A stretch of 64,000 nucleotides of DNA from Aurifilum marmelostoma (GCA_027559495.1 JAMXSV010000008.1:1364001-1428000); one strand, 5' to 3'; positions 37,272 through 49,882 are shown, counted from the stretch's first letter. The notes: a model not told the origin generated them from the letters alone. A program made the numbers and translations.

Positions 37272-37599
37272 TATTATTAGTACGATCGTGATCTCTAGCC
37301 CTAGCGGTTTAGGATCTATTTATATCGCACCTTCTATCGCCTATTTAGGCTTAATGCTTAATATATCTTTTCTATATCTATAGATACTAGAATTCCTCTT
37401 TATTATTCTTATTATTAAGGCTATACTTTATATTCTTTATATCTAATTAATAAGAGGCTATTAATACTAGAAATATATATTTAGAATGCAAATATAGCGC
37501 ATTTATAGATTTAGAGGCTTTAGTTTAATAGCCTTCTAAAGAAAGCTAAGCATAGTTAGAGGAAATAGCTTAGCTAAGCATATTAACTACTTATAAAAA

Positions 37600-39388
37600 A
37601 CCTCTTTATTTATTAATCACTATATCTAATATTGAGGATAGAAAGAAGAGCTTCTTAGCCTTAAAGCAATTTAGCAAGGAAGATTATCTTTATTAGGGCA
37701 ACTAGCCCTTATAGGAGCTTGCTATAAAGAAGCTCCTCTTCGAATATTGCAAATTTAATTTACTTAAACCCTTTTTCTTGAAAATCAAGGAAAAGGGCTA
37801 TCTAACTAATGCTAATAAGGCCTTAATAGCAACTCTAATTAACCTTAATAACTCTTTAGATAGGAATATCGAATTTACTGCTATTAACTTAATAATTTAG
37901 TAGTTCTATTTAAAGAAGGCTAAAGCTTTTATTACTTATATCTCTAATCTAATTACTAAGTAGCTTATCCTAAGGGATTAGGCTATAAGCACTAGATCTA
38001 TTTAATACTAAGAGCTTCTTGCAGAGCTTTAGACTATTTAAAGTAAGTCTTATAAAACCTTAAGCAAGTATATAAATGCCTTTAATCTTATTAAAGAAAG
38101 GCTAGTCTTCCTTAGCTATTAGGTAGAAGATATAGAGTATTAAATTAACTTTATTTAGAGCATTTAAACTAAATATCCTTAGTAAATTGTATGCATTAAG
38201 CAATCTATATGCTTAAGCCCTTAAGGCTAGTTTACTCTTAGAGCTATTTAAGCTAACTATATTAATAAGGCAAGGAACTTAAAGACCTTTAAAAGCGCGA
38301 ACCTTATAGAGCAATAAAAGAAGAAAAAGAGTAGGAAAAAGAATAATAGAATATACTTTTATTATAACTACTTAGCTAATAATTATTAGTCTATTTATTC
38401 TAAGAAAAGGCAAGAAAAGGATAAGTAGAGATATAAGGGAAAAATAGAAGAAAAGAATAGTAAAAAAGGTAGAAATATAGGCACTTAAGAGGCAAACCTT
38501 ATATCTAAATAATAAGCTATTAAAGAAAAAGGTTATTAGTATGCCTTTCTCTCCTCTTAAGCTATACTTAATGCCTGCTATAAACCTAGCTAATTAGAGA
38601 GCTTAAATTAGGCTATCCTAAGCCCCGAATATATCGAATCCTCTAAGGACCTTAATATATAGAAACTATTATTGCTAATTGCATACTATTACTATATTCT
38701 TTTCTCTACTTAATATTAATATTTCTATTAATAACTCTATTAATAAGAGGTTTATAGCAATATAAGTGCTACCTGCTATATTTTTGGTATTAAAGAAAAG
38801 TTTACTAGTATTAACTATTTAATAAATATACTAGCTATTATTATAGAAGAAGGTCTAATTACTTTCCTTAAAGTTAGAATAGTATAGCTAAAGTATAAAG
38901 TTAATAGCACTACTAATAATCTTACTTTATATTAGATATATTTCTGCTCTAAATTCGCTTAAGATATTATTAGCATTTTATGCCTTTATAAGAAAGGCTT
39001 AAGGATTTAAAACTTTAATCTTCTTAAGCTTTAAGAATATAGCATAATTGCATAATTCGATAATAATTTTAATATTATTACTCTAATAGCGCATAGCGCA
39101 TTTCTCTTAAATAAAGCTATAGAATCCTTAGCCCTAGCTATTAATTTAGCTAAATAGCATTAATGCCTAGAGTATATTAATAAAGAAGCTATCCTAAGGA
39201 CTGCCTTAGCAGTAGCTAGCATTAAGCTAGAAGTGCCTCTTTCTAAATAGAAGAAAGATCTTATATGCAAAGCCTATAACTATAGAAAGATCTTTAGATA
39301 TATACTAGGCTAAGGGTTTACTAAGCCTAAAAGCGCTAGAGAGATCTAGCATCTTAACTCCTTTTCTATAGCAATAGAAAAGGTAAAT
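37600..39388 (+). pseudogene. Copia gag, protease and integrase start, RIP-destroyed
   Basis: Conceptual reading through stops shows a gag region (about 37600-38500) with a degenerate CCHC knuckle at about 38350-38410 in which Cys codons have become Tyr. An aspartic-protease motif (SATCYIFG, from DSGATCxxFG-like sequence) lies at about 38755-38790. The zinc-binding start of integrase (CKAYNYRKIFRY..GFTKPKSARE) is at about 39265-39345. The coding frame is cut by the nested element at 39393 and resumes after 47076. Dozens of TAG/TAA codons stand at Gln/Trp positions. Confidence 0.8.
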
Positions 39389-39393
39389 AGCAA
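39389..39393 (+). repeat. left target-site duplication of nested element (AGCAA)
   Basis: AGCAA directly abuts the left Gypsy LTR; an identical AGCAA follows the right LTR at 47072-47076. Perfect 5-bp duplication proves insertion into the Copia integrase region. Confidence 0.92.
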
Positions 39394-39926
39394 TGTTATG
39401 ACCTATCTAACATGCAGGTCACAACAAAGATTGCGGCACAGCACTAAGGCCACACAGAACGAATCACAGGGAGCCGAGAGTCCAATACTCTAGGATAGAA
39501 CTAGCATAACAAGATTATATAAGCTAGGATTAGGGTTATAAAGGTTGCTTAGTTAAAGAAGTTAATATCGACTCTATCGACTAGTTAAAGGAATTAGTAT
39601 TAACTTGGTTAACTAGTTAAAGGATCTAATATCGACTCTAGCCTACCCCTGCTAGGAAGGAACTAATACTACTAATAAAGGACTAAAGAATAGGTTATAT
39701 AAGAGATATATTTGCTATTATTAGATAGATTTAGTATATAGCTCTTTAGTTGTTAATCTAAGTATTACTTCTAATATAAGTAATAGCTTTACTGCTAGTA
39801 ATATATTGCAGAAGACTTTTAAAAATTATTTTTATATTCTTTAAATTATACTTTAATATCCTTCTTACTAATATAAACCCTTATATACTTATTATATACC
39901 CTAGTTATAGCAGTGCTTATTATATT
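39394..39926 (+). repeat. left LTR of the Gypsy element, 533 bp
   Basis: Aligns with 46541-47071. The first ~110 bp are unmutated and rich in CA (e.g. TAACATGCAGGTCACAAC), although the Copia DNA touching it is fully RIPped; the remainder is RIPped. Confidence 0.93.
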
Positions 39927-40149
39927 TTAATAACTTTTATTCAAGAATAGTTTAGTATACTCTGCCTTAAGTAATATAGAAATATAATAGCTCTAGGAAC
40001 TTTATTCTCTTCCAGCAGTAGAGCTGCTACTACTAATGAACTAACGAACTAGGTATAGCTCCTTATGCAGTGCATTAATAAATTATGCATCTATTAGCAA
40101 TAGCAGAAAGCTATAATCTAGTCCTAGCAAGCTTAACTCCTTACTTAAA

Positions 40150-41300
40150 AGCAAATTAGCAACTCTAATGCTATAGCAGCTATTAAAAACTATAAAATAG
40201 ATAAACCTATTATATTTAATAGAAACTAAAAGATGCTTTAGGGATTTCTTACTTAGTGCAAAGCATACTTCTTGCACTATGCCTTTTAGTTTACTATAGA
40301 GTTAGAAAAGACTATCTTTGCAGGAACTCGCCTTAAAGATAATGCTCTTATTTAGTATAAGCCCTTTCTTAGAGACTACTTAGAGAATATTACTTGCCCT
40401 AGCCTTAGAAAAGATACTACTAAAGAAATATTTTAATTCTTTAGTAGATTTAAAAAGATTCTTAGAGAAACCTTTAGAGACCCTAATAAGAAAAGGACTA
40501 TAGCCTAATAACTTATAGCCCTATAATAAGTTAAATTAGCCTCTATATATATAATTTAATTTAAGCAATTTGCAGTATAACTTCTATAGAAAGATAAAAA
40601 CCTTATAAAGCACTACTATTAAAGACTTAAGGATAAAGTTAAAAACGAAATTTTCAAATAGGATTAGCTAGAGAACTTTACTATATTCTCTAATATAGCA
40701 ATCTGCATTAATAATCGCTTTTATAAATAATATATAGAAAGGAAGAAAGGAAACTTATTATAGAAGTTTTAAGCTAATATAAGCAAAAAGGTGCAGAATT
40801 AAGGAAATTAACCCAAGCACTAAAGCATAGCTTATAATAGCAGCATATATACTAGCCCTATAAAGCTTAATATTATAAATTAATATAGTAAATATCTAGC
40901 ATAAAATAATAATTAGGGATACTATAATTATAGAAAACTAAAATACTTTGCATAAAATTATTAATAACTATAAAAAAAGCAATAGCAACCTATTTAGGAA
41001 GAATAATAGCTTAATATTGCTATTTAATAGGAATCTAATTAGCTAAATAAAAATATTCTAATAGAGCAAGTAATAGACTCTATTAATTATAATTCTCTTA
41101 GTTAGACTGCATATTATAATAATAATTATATATTATATCTTTTAGAGAAAGAAAGTTTAGAATAGTTTCTCTAAAAATCTATAGGATAATAGCAGCTTAC
41201 TATAGGAAGCAGAGCTTCTGCTAATAATAAATAATTAGATTATTCTACTAACCCTATAAATTAGGGATCTAAGGAAGGATAGAGCTGGGCTACTATATTA
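40150..41300 (+). pseudogene. Gypsy gag, RIP-destroyed
   Basis: Reading through stops gives a gag-like protein (for example GFLTQCKAYFLHYAL near 40240-40285 and AGTRLKDNALIQYKPFL near 40320-40370) followed by a knuckle at about 40917-40962 whose Cys residues are replaced by Tyr (YYNYRKLKYFA), again TGC/TGT to TAT/TAC. Boundaries are approximate. Confidence 0.7.
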
Positions 41301-42079
41301 TTCCTAGCCTATAATAAGCGCAATAATAACTTAGAAAATATAGACTTTACTCTAGCACTAATAGAAGAAAATATAATAGAGATATTTACCCTTAAAGAAG
41401 AAATACTCTAGAATAGATAGCTAAATAACTTACCCAAATCTATTATGCAATAATATATAGATAAGTTAGGAGAATTAGCATTAACTAGTTTATATAGCAG
41501 CATTAGCTTTTATAATTTAGACGCCGAGAAATAAACTAAGCACCTTATATATAGAATTCCCCTAAAAGAACTCTTCTAGAATATTCTAATTTAGAACTAT
41601 AAAGTAGAAAGAATAGAGGATTCCAGGATTAATGCATTCTACCTTAGATATTACTAATTAGTATAGATCTTATGCACCTACTATAGCTATTAAATTCATT
41701 TTAAAGAAAAAGTTAAATATAGATAATTTCTAACTAGAGAAGAAGAATAAGTTATCTAAGCGCATAAGGAACCCGAACTTCGGTTTAGGGAAGTATTAAA
41801 TAAGAAGCATAATAATGCTTTTATTAGACTACTAGAAGATTGCTTAAAGCTTTATATAGAAAAGAAATGCAAATAGTGGCAATGCTTAGTAGAAAAATGC
41901 ACTATTTATATATAGAATAAAGCATGCGCTTAGCATATATAATAGCATAGCAGGAAGCATTATAAGCATATATAATAATAAGCTAGAGCATTAGCCTAGC
42001 AAGCAGCTAGAAAAACCCCAAAAGAATAGAATTGCCTATAATAGGACTATAGATAATTAGACTAGAATAGTCCCTATAT

Positions 42080-45000
42080 AAAGCCTCTAAAATAAATTAT
42101 GCTTATATTATTATTAATATATATATCTATAAAGAAAGATATAATGCCCTATTAGATAGTAGCGTATAAAGAAATTATATATCCTTAAATATTATTAATA
42201 TAGCAAAGATACTATAGCAGTAGAAGGAGAAGCTTTATATACTTAATACTATAAAAGGAAAGCTAGTTGCATATAATCTAGATATAGTTAATAAGAAGAC
42301 TAATTATCTACTTATATAGATATAAGGATATATAACTAAGATTTCTTTTAATATTATAGATATAGCATATTATAATATAATATTAGAACTTTTATAGCTT
42401 AAGGAGCATAATCTTTAAATTGATTAGACTACTAGCTAAATCTCTTAGAAATAAGCTATATCTAATAGGATAGTTGCAATTAAAGGCGCAGGACAAGACT
42501 TAGTTATTAAGGATAGCTAAGAGAGGCGCTTAAATAAGAACTTAATATATATCTTTAAATTAGCAGGGACTAATGGCTTATAGAGAAGGATTATAAATGC
42601 CTTGAATTTATAAAAGAAGGTTAGGCATAGATTAGATTTATAAGTAAGCAGAAACTAATTAGAAAGACTTAATCTAGCATAGAGCAATAATAATAAGCAG
42701 TAATAATAGAAATAAAAGCTATAGCCTTAGAAACTTAGTCTAGCCTAGAGCAGCTAGAATAGGCCAGAGAAGCAGATAAACTAAGAATTATAAAGAATTA
42801 AGCAAAGCTAATTAGGATATAATACTACTGCAATATTGCTTAGGAATACTTAATAGTATCTTTTATTTCTATAAGCAGTAATAATAGAAGAAGAATCTCT
42901 ACTAATATTTAATAGCATACTATAAGAGTACTACAAATTTATTAGATTGTTCTTAGAAAAGCATAAGGGATTGCTTTCTGCTAGAATCCAATTTAACTAC
43001 AAAATATCCCTTAAAGAAGGGATAGAATTAAAATTTTTCTCTATCTATAGACTAAATAAAGCAAAGCTTAAGGCACTTAGGAAGTATCTAGATAAAAATC
43101 TTAAAAGAGGATATATTAGGAAATTATACTCTTTAGCAAGATACCTAATTCTCTTTATATCTAAAAAGAATAGCAAACTTAAGCTATGCATAAACTTTAG
43201 ATAACTTAATAATATAATAATTAAGGATTATTACCCCTTGCTAAGAAGCGATAAGCTATAAGATAGAACGCAAGGCGTATAATAGTTTACTGCGCTTAAT
43301 CTTAAAGAAGGATACTATTATATATAGATTGCAAAGGAATATAAATAAAAAATAGCTTTTAGAACTTGCTATAGATATTACGAATATTATATTATACTAT
43401 TTAGACTAACTAATATACTAGCTATATTCTAATGCATAATTAATTATATCCTCTGCAAATTTCTTAATATCTTTATTATTGCCTACCTAGATAATATCCT
43501 TATTTACTTAAAAGACCTTAAGATATATAAATAATATATGCAAACTATACTATAAACGCTATAAGACGCTAAGATGCTAGTAGAACTTACTAAATATTAT
43601 TTCTATATTTAGAAAGTAGATTATCTCAGATATACTCTTAAACTAAGCGCAATTTGCATGCAAAAAGATAAAATTAAGGCAATTAAGGATTAGCCTGCAT
43701 CTAGAAACCTTATAGATATTCGAGCATTCCTCGAATATATTAATTTCTATAGATAGTTTATTAAGAATTATAGTAAGAAAGTTAAGCTCCTTATAGAACT
43801 TACTAAAAAAGAAATGCTATTTTATTAAGCGAAAGAATAATAGCAAGCATTTAATAAGATTAAGGATCTTATATTAAAGGACCTAGTTTGCAAAGAACTA
43901 AACCTTAGTAAGGAACTTGAGTTATATATAGATATATTAGACTTTGCTATCAAAGCAGAACTTAACTAGCGCAATAAAAGAGGATAATTAAAATTAATTG
44001 CTAACTTCTCAAAAAAGCTTAATAGACTAGAATTGCAGTATAGAATACTAAATAAGAAACTTATAGCTATTATAGAAGCATTTAAGGAATAGAAATAATA
44101 TCTTATTAGCGCAAAATACTAGATTAAAGTATTCTCTAATTATAAAAATCTTACTATATTTACTATAATAAAGATACTTAATAGATAATAAGTAAGATAG
44201 GCAGAGTATCTATTATAGTTCGATCTTAAGATTATTTATATCTAAGGAAAGGAAAATATTAGAGCAGATGCTTTTAGCAGAAGGTCCAATTATTAGAATA
44301 AGATTATAGAAGAAATCTAGGATATCTTTATAATAGATAAGGAAGAAAACCTTATTAATGCATATAGAGAACTAAATGCTATCCTTAGAATTAGTCGAAT
44401 AAGCAAGGACCTAGAAGATATAACTCTAGAGGAATAAGATTAGTATATTTAGGATATATATAGTGCCCTAATATATAGATATTAGGGAGTTAGAGCAACC
44501 TTAGTATAGATTTTAAGATATTAGAACTTGCTAGGCCTTAAGAAGAGAGTTAAGAACCTTTTGCAGAATTGCAATAGTTATAAGAAGAATAAAGCAAAGA
44601 GATATAAGCCTTATAGATTGCTTTACTCTCTATTAGTACTAAGTTTGGTTTAGCAATTAGCTAGCCTAGATTTTATTATTAAGCTACTTCTTTTATAAGA
44701 ACTCTTAACTAAAGTGCAATTTAATAGCATTCTAGTAGTAGTTTGCAGATTAAGTAAGTATACTTACTTTCTACTATATAAGAAGAGCAGTATAGCAGAA
44801 GACCTTGCATATACATTTCTTAGAATAATTATAGCTAACTATAGCATACTATGGGAAATTATCTTAGATAGAGATAGGAAGTTCGCATTAAACTTCTAGA
44901 CCTTACTTATAAAGCAGCTTAGAGCAGCTTATAAGATATTAACTATATTCTATCTATAAATAGACAAATAGATAGAATGCATAAATTAAATTTTAGAATA

Positions 45001-45705
45001 ATATCTATGCTATTATATTAATTATAAATAAGATAATTAGATTAAATTATTACTATTAATGCAGTTTGCATATAATAGTGCAGATATAAATATAATAAAG
45101 GTATTACTATTCTATACAGTATATAGATATAACTCTATAGTATACTATAAAATATTGCTAGGGGCAAATATAGAAGCAGCAGATAAGAAAGCTTAAAGGA
45201 TTTAGAAAATCTATAAAAAACTATAGCAAGAACTTGCATTTATTAGAGAATAAATAATAAAATATGCAAATACTAAGAGGATTAAGGGACTAATTCTTAA
45301 GGAGGGGGATAAGATCTATCTTTTTCAACGAAATATTAAGATAAAGAGACTTAGTAATAAGCTTAATTATAAGAAGCTTAGTCTATTTAAGATTTTGCGG
45401 AAAATCTTACTAGTTAACTATAAACTTGCATTCCCTTATAGCATAAGAATATACCTAGTTTTCTATATTTTATTACTTAAGCTAGCAGCATAGAATATAA
45501 AGATTAATAATAGCATTGAAGTTAAAGATAATAAACTAGAATATAAGGTTAGAAAAATCCTTAAGTATAGAGGACAGAATAATATACTAAAATACCTAGT
45601 TAAATAGAAAGGCTACCCCTTAAGCAAAAATATATAGGAACCCCTAGAAAATGTTACTAATGCACTAAAATAGCTTGCGCAATATTAGTCTAAGAAAGGA
45701 TAATT
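42080..45705 (+). pseudogene. Gypsy pol polyprotein with chromodomain, RIP-destroyed
   Basis: Retropepsin motif ALLDSSV..RNYIS at 42145-42177. Reverse transcriptase from about 42925 (LDKNLKRGYIRKLYSLARY, LFISKKNSKLKLCINFR) with the catalytic YxDD box at 43481-43501 now reading AYLDNIL, one Asp changed to Asn by a G to A change. RNase H to about 44290 (KENIRADAFSRR). Integrase about 44600-45300 (RDRKFALNF, then QFAYNSA) and a chromodomain at about 45520-45680 (KYLVK.KGYPLS, PLENV). One intact stretch of 85 codons remains at 42947-43204. Many TAG codons occupy Gln/Trp sites. Confidence 0.85.
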
Positions 45706-45879
45706 ATAGCAGTAACTAGTTAGCTTATAGAAATATTGAGAATATAGCCTATTAGTTAAAATACCTTACTAGTTAACGAAATAAGCTACTAATTAAGGAA
45801 ATACTAGTTAGGGATAGTACTAGAAAAAAAAGATGCATTAAGCTAGGCTAAAGATTAGCAGCTAACTAAAGGTCTAGCT

Positions 45880-46385
45880 ATGCCTTCTAACCTATATTTA
45901 TCTAGGATACTTAAGTCTAATAGAGACTAACTAGCTTCCCCTATAGGCTAGCTATCAGAGAGAGGACCTTTAGAAGCTAAGGCCTTAGCGCCTTAGTTAG
46001 CCTCTCTAGCAACTAGATGCTTAGCCTTAGCCTCTGCCTTCTCTGCCTCTAGACGCTCTAACTCTTCTAGATTCGTTAAGCCCCAATAAATAGCCCAAGC
46101 TATTTTCTCTCTCTATATCTTCTTCTATTAATAAAGATGCATTAACTTCAACTCAAGATCTTCAATTTCATTCTCTAACTTTTGATGCTAGAAGGAAATA
46201 TTAAGAAGCTTAGAAGAGTTGGTCGGTTTAAGAATATTGCATTTGGAATATTAGCGACGCATATACTTAGCGCATTAGAAAGAATCCTCGGGGAATACCT
46301 AATAAGATTTTAAGCTCTAAGCATTATAGAAAGAATAAGGAATTATAATAATGGCTTTAAAAAGAATAATCGAATAGAGGAACTT
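45880..46385 (-). pseudogene. antisense coiled-coil reading frame in the Gypsy element, RIP-damaged
   Basis: The minus strand reads, through RIP-type TAG/TAA, as one frame from about 46385 down to 45940: SFYNA, CAKYMRR, YSKCNILKPTNSSKLLNISF, then heptad-rich HQKLENEIEDLELKLMHL and NLEELERLEAEKAEAKAKHL. The plus strand is not open in a comparable way. It sits between the chromodomain end and the right LTR. I do not recognise the family; the charged coiled coil resembles C-termini of fungal transposase-like proteins only in general character. It may be an accessory antisense gene of the element or a captured host fragment. Confidence 0.45.
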
Positions 46386-46540
46386 CTTTTGCTTCGACCT
46401 ATTAGAATAAGGATTAAAAGATTTTAGTTTTGCAACTTTATTTAATATTCTAATTAGGAAAGCATAATAATATAGTAAGATAATAGCAGGAAAACTTATA
46501 AGGAAATTATTAGGAATAATAATCTATAGGAGGGAGATAA

Positions 46541-47071
46541 TATTATAATCTATCTAATATATAAGTTATAATAAAGATTGCAATATAGCACTAAGGCTAT
46601 ATAGAATAGATTATAGAGAGCTAAGAGTCCAATACTCTAGGATAGAACTAGCATAATAAGATTATATAAGCTAGGGTTAGGGTTATGAAGGTTGCTTAGT
46701 TGAAGAAGTCGATATCGATTCTATTAATTAGTTAAAGGAATTAGTATTAACTCGGTTAACTAGTTAAAGGATCCGATATTAACTCTAGCCTACCCCTGCT
46801 AGGAAGAAACTAATACTACTAATGAAGGACTGAAGAACGGGTTATATAAGGGATATATTTGCTACTATTAGATAGATTCAGTATATAGCTCTTTAGTCGT
46901 TAATCTAAGTATTACTTCTGATATAAGTAATAGCTTTACTGCTAGTGATACACTGCAAAAGACTTTTGGAAATTGTTTCCGTATTCTTTAGATTACACTT
47001 TAACATCCTTCTTGCTAATATAAACCCTTGTGTACTTGTTATATACCCTGGTTACAGCAGTGCTCATTACA
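46541..47071 (+). repeat. right LTR of the Gypsy element, 531 bp
   Basis: Aligns with 39394-39926. Here the 5' part is RIPped (TATTATAATC against TGTTATGACC) and the last ~200 bp are nearly clean, ending GCTCATTACA. Confidence 0.93.
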
Positions 47072-47076
47072 AGCAA

Positions 47077-49640
47077 ATAATATAGCATCTTTGCTACTAA
47101 AGGGAAATATGCTTATTATTAGTTTACTATACTTTCTAATAAGGAATTAGGCCCTAGAGAGATCTTAAAAATGCTTAAAATCTTGCATTATTAGTAGAAA
47201 GCTAAGATTTAAAGAGTTTATATAGATAATAATATAGAGCTCTTAGGAAAAGATAAAAATAAGCTTTAATAGTAGCTTAGAAAGGAGGAGATTAGGCTAA
47301 TATTATTATTGCTATATATGCCTAAATAGAATAGCCTAGCTAAATATTTAAATTGCATTATTATAGAAAAGGCATGCTGCTAGATAGAGGACCTAAAGAT
47401 GCTATACTTACTATAGCCCTATCTATTTAAGGCAGCAGTAGCTATTACGAACTTTATTATTAATAATTAAATAAAGGCATTAAATTAGTGCTTTTATAAG
47501 GCTTTCTTTAATAAATGCCTTCTAAGCAATAATTATAGGCTAGATCTAAGCAATGCTATTATACTAGGGCAGCAATATATAGTTTATATTTTTAGCAAAT
47601 ATTATTAATAAGGCAATAAATTTAAGCTAAAAGAAGAGCCTAGCATTATACTAAATTAGCTGCTAAATATAAATATTATAAAGCCTTTTACTTAGTTTAG
47701 AGTATATCTAACTAAATAACTTAGCATACTCTGCTAGAAGATTATTACTATAGCAAATCTTATAATATATAAGATCTAAGGGGATTATAAAGTTCTAATT
47801 TCTATTAAAGGGCTTATTAGCACTATTATTAATATAATTATTATTAGCTAGCTAATTATTAAATAAATACTAGCGCTTATATTAGGCTAAAAGCTTATTA
47901 AAGCTAAGATCTTATATTTCCTAGCTAATATAGTACCCTTATCTTTAAATAAACTAAATATACTTTATAAAGCTTTTTGCAATTATAATTAGGCTAAATA
48001 GCGCGCTAGCTTATATAAAAAGCTTAGAAACTTTATTTAATTAGAAGTATTTTAAGCTTAAGAATAGTACTCTAGATGCTATACTTTAGGAATGCAATAT
48101 ATCTTTAAGAGAAAGCTTAATAAAGATAGAAAAATCTTAGAATATAAGGTTTAAGTAGTAGTATAAGGATTTACTTAATAAGAGAGCATTAATTTTAATA
48201 AAATATTTGCATTAATTAATAAAGCATTAATCTAAAGAATTCTCTTCTATCTAGCAGCAATACTTAACTAGAAAATTAATTAGATTAATATAGTAGCAGC
48301 CTTTCTAAATAGCAACTTTAAGAAAGAAGTCTTTATTAAGGTACTAGATAGCTTAGCAGAATTTCTAGCTAAATATTCTAAAGAAAATACTATTAGATTT
48401 AACCTTTTAAAGCTGCAAGTTCTTTAAGTAATAAAGTTGCTTTATAGCCTTAAGCAATTGCTATAGCAATAGCAAAAAAAGCTAATTAGTAAACTCTTTA
48501 AGATAAGCTTTATTTAGCTTTATAGTAATGCAGTAATCCTTATTAATTATTAACTAAAGGTTATTATCTGCAGCTATATTAATAATCTCCTTCTAATAAG
48601 CCCTATATAAATAAGTATTAATCTTATTAAATAAGGCCTTTTAGAAAGATTTAATATTAAGAACTTAGGCTAGGCAGCCTATTTTCTAGGGGTATCTATT
48701 ATTAGAAATTGCAATTAATGCTCCCTTAGGCTTGCTTAAGAGGCATATGCTAAATAATTGCTTCTAAAAAGCAGCTATAAAGATATAAAATCCTTATCTA
48801 TTCCTTTCGCATTAAGATCTCTAGCCTTAGCTAAACTAAATAAATGCTAGGCCTTAAATAGAGATATTATAATATATTAATTAGGCAATAGCTAATTAAT
48901 ATATTTAATAATCTAAATAAAGCCCAATCTTGCCTTTCTGCTATTTATAATCTTAAGATATAGTTATAATCTCTTAGTAAAGAATTAAGCTTTTCTTAAA
49001 TATAGATTTTGCTATTATTAAGGCACTAAAAGCCTCGGCTTTAAGGTTAGCAATAAGCAATAATAAATGCTATAGATCTATTAGAATAACGAATATTTTA
49101 GCTATAAATTAGTTAGCTTAAAGAAAAGGCTTCTTATATCTATTTAGATAGATTTAGATTAGAAAGGAGATAAATCTATAGGCTATTTAATATATAATAT
49201 AATTATATAGATAGAAGATAGTATAATAGTATAGCATTCTAAATAAATAAATTGCGTAATAATCTTAATAATAGAGGCTAAATATTATGCTATCTGCAAG
49301 GAAATATAGATAGAGCTCTAGATTAAAAACCTTTTTATTGAACTAAGGATTCTATTAGTCTTTATAGTTAAATGCGATAATTAAGGCGCTATTAAGCTAA
49401 TAAAAAACCCTAAATTCTATTAGCAAATAGGGCATATTCCCTTAGAAGAATACTTTATACGCAATAAGATATTAGCAGGGCGAATTCTTATTAAGTAGGT
49501 GCCTATCGAAGATTAATTAGCTAATAGCTTAATAAAGCCTTTAAATAGCTATTGCTAGGCAGCAATGCTAAAAAGGATAAGGCTAGTATAAAATACTAAT
49601 ATAAAAGTAATAATGCTAGATTATCTAGCTAGACGATATA
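47077..49640 (+). pseudogene. Copia integrase (rest), reverse transcriptase and RNase H, RIP-destroyed
   Basis: Integrase core resumes right after the nested element (RVYIDNNIELLGK at about 47215-47255, then a region corresponding to QNGLAERxNR at about 47330). RVT_2 starts near 48095 with KLNKDRKILEYK and VVQGF-like sequence, includes the catalytic box at about 48566-48595 now ICSYINNLLL (both Asp to Asn), and ends with RNase H motifs near 49375 (DNQGAIKL-like) and 49500-49545 (PIEDQLANSLIKPL with stops). The usual Copia order is kept. No intact frame longer than about 60 codons. Confidence 0.85.
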
Positions 49641-49664
49641 AAGAAATAGCATCTTATAGAGGTG

Positions 49665-49882
49665 TGTTGATAAATAAGGCACGATCTTTACGATTGTTAC
49701 AATTGTTGCTCTCTCTAAACGATAAGGGCATTAGAGGGCGTTTGATATATACGGACCGAGGGATTTATTCCTTAGCTAATTGAGGCCTTTTCACGATCGT
49801 TCAAAGATAAATAAACCTCCTCTTCAACCTCTAGATAGCCTAGATAGATGGAATCAAGCTTTATAGTCACTCTTTTATAACA
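49665..49882 (+). repeat. right LTR of the Copia element, 218 bp
   Basis: RIPped in its first ~110 bp relative to the left copy, clean from about 49778 to the ATAACA end. Confidence 0.93.

Larger units (their letters stand above)
39394..47071 (+). mobile_element. nested Gypsy-type chromovirus LTR retrotransposon, RIP-inactivated
   Basis: 7,678 bp bounded by LTRs of 533 and 531 bp (start TGTTATGA, end CATTACA) and flanked by AGCAA. The order is gag, protease, RVT_1 reverse transcriptase, RNase H, integrase and a C-terminal chromodomain, which makes it a chromovirus of the Ty3/Gypsy type. Same RIP damage as its host element. An extra ~0.8 kb between the chromodomain and the right LTR carries an antisense reading frame. 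Confidence 0.93.
37054..49882 (+). mobile_element. outer Copia-type LTR retrotransposon, RIP-inactivated, split by a nested element
   Basis: 12,829 bp bounded by two 218-bp LTRs that begin TGTTGAT and end ATAACA (ATAATA in the mutated left copy). Removing the nested insertion (39394-47071 plus one AGCAA duplication) leaves an element of about 5.1 kb. The order gag, protease, integrase, reverse transcriptase, RNase H on the plus strand is that of Copia (Pseudoviridae). Gln and Trp codons are systematically TAG/TAA and Cys is often Tyr, the outcome of CpA to TpA RIP, so no protein can be made. Sequence is about three quarters A+T by eye, against GC-balanced flanks. Confidence 0.93.

Noticed and set aside
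40083..40277. 64-codon minus-strand frame inside the Gypsy gag region
   Set aside because: AT-rich RIPped DNA with gag coding on the plus strand; the antisense frame has no independent support.
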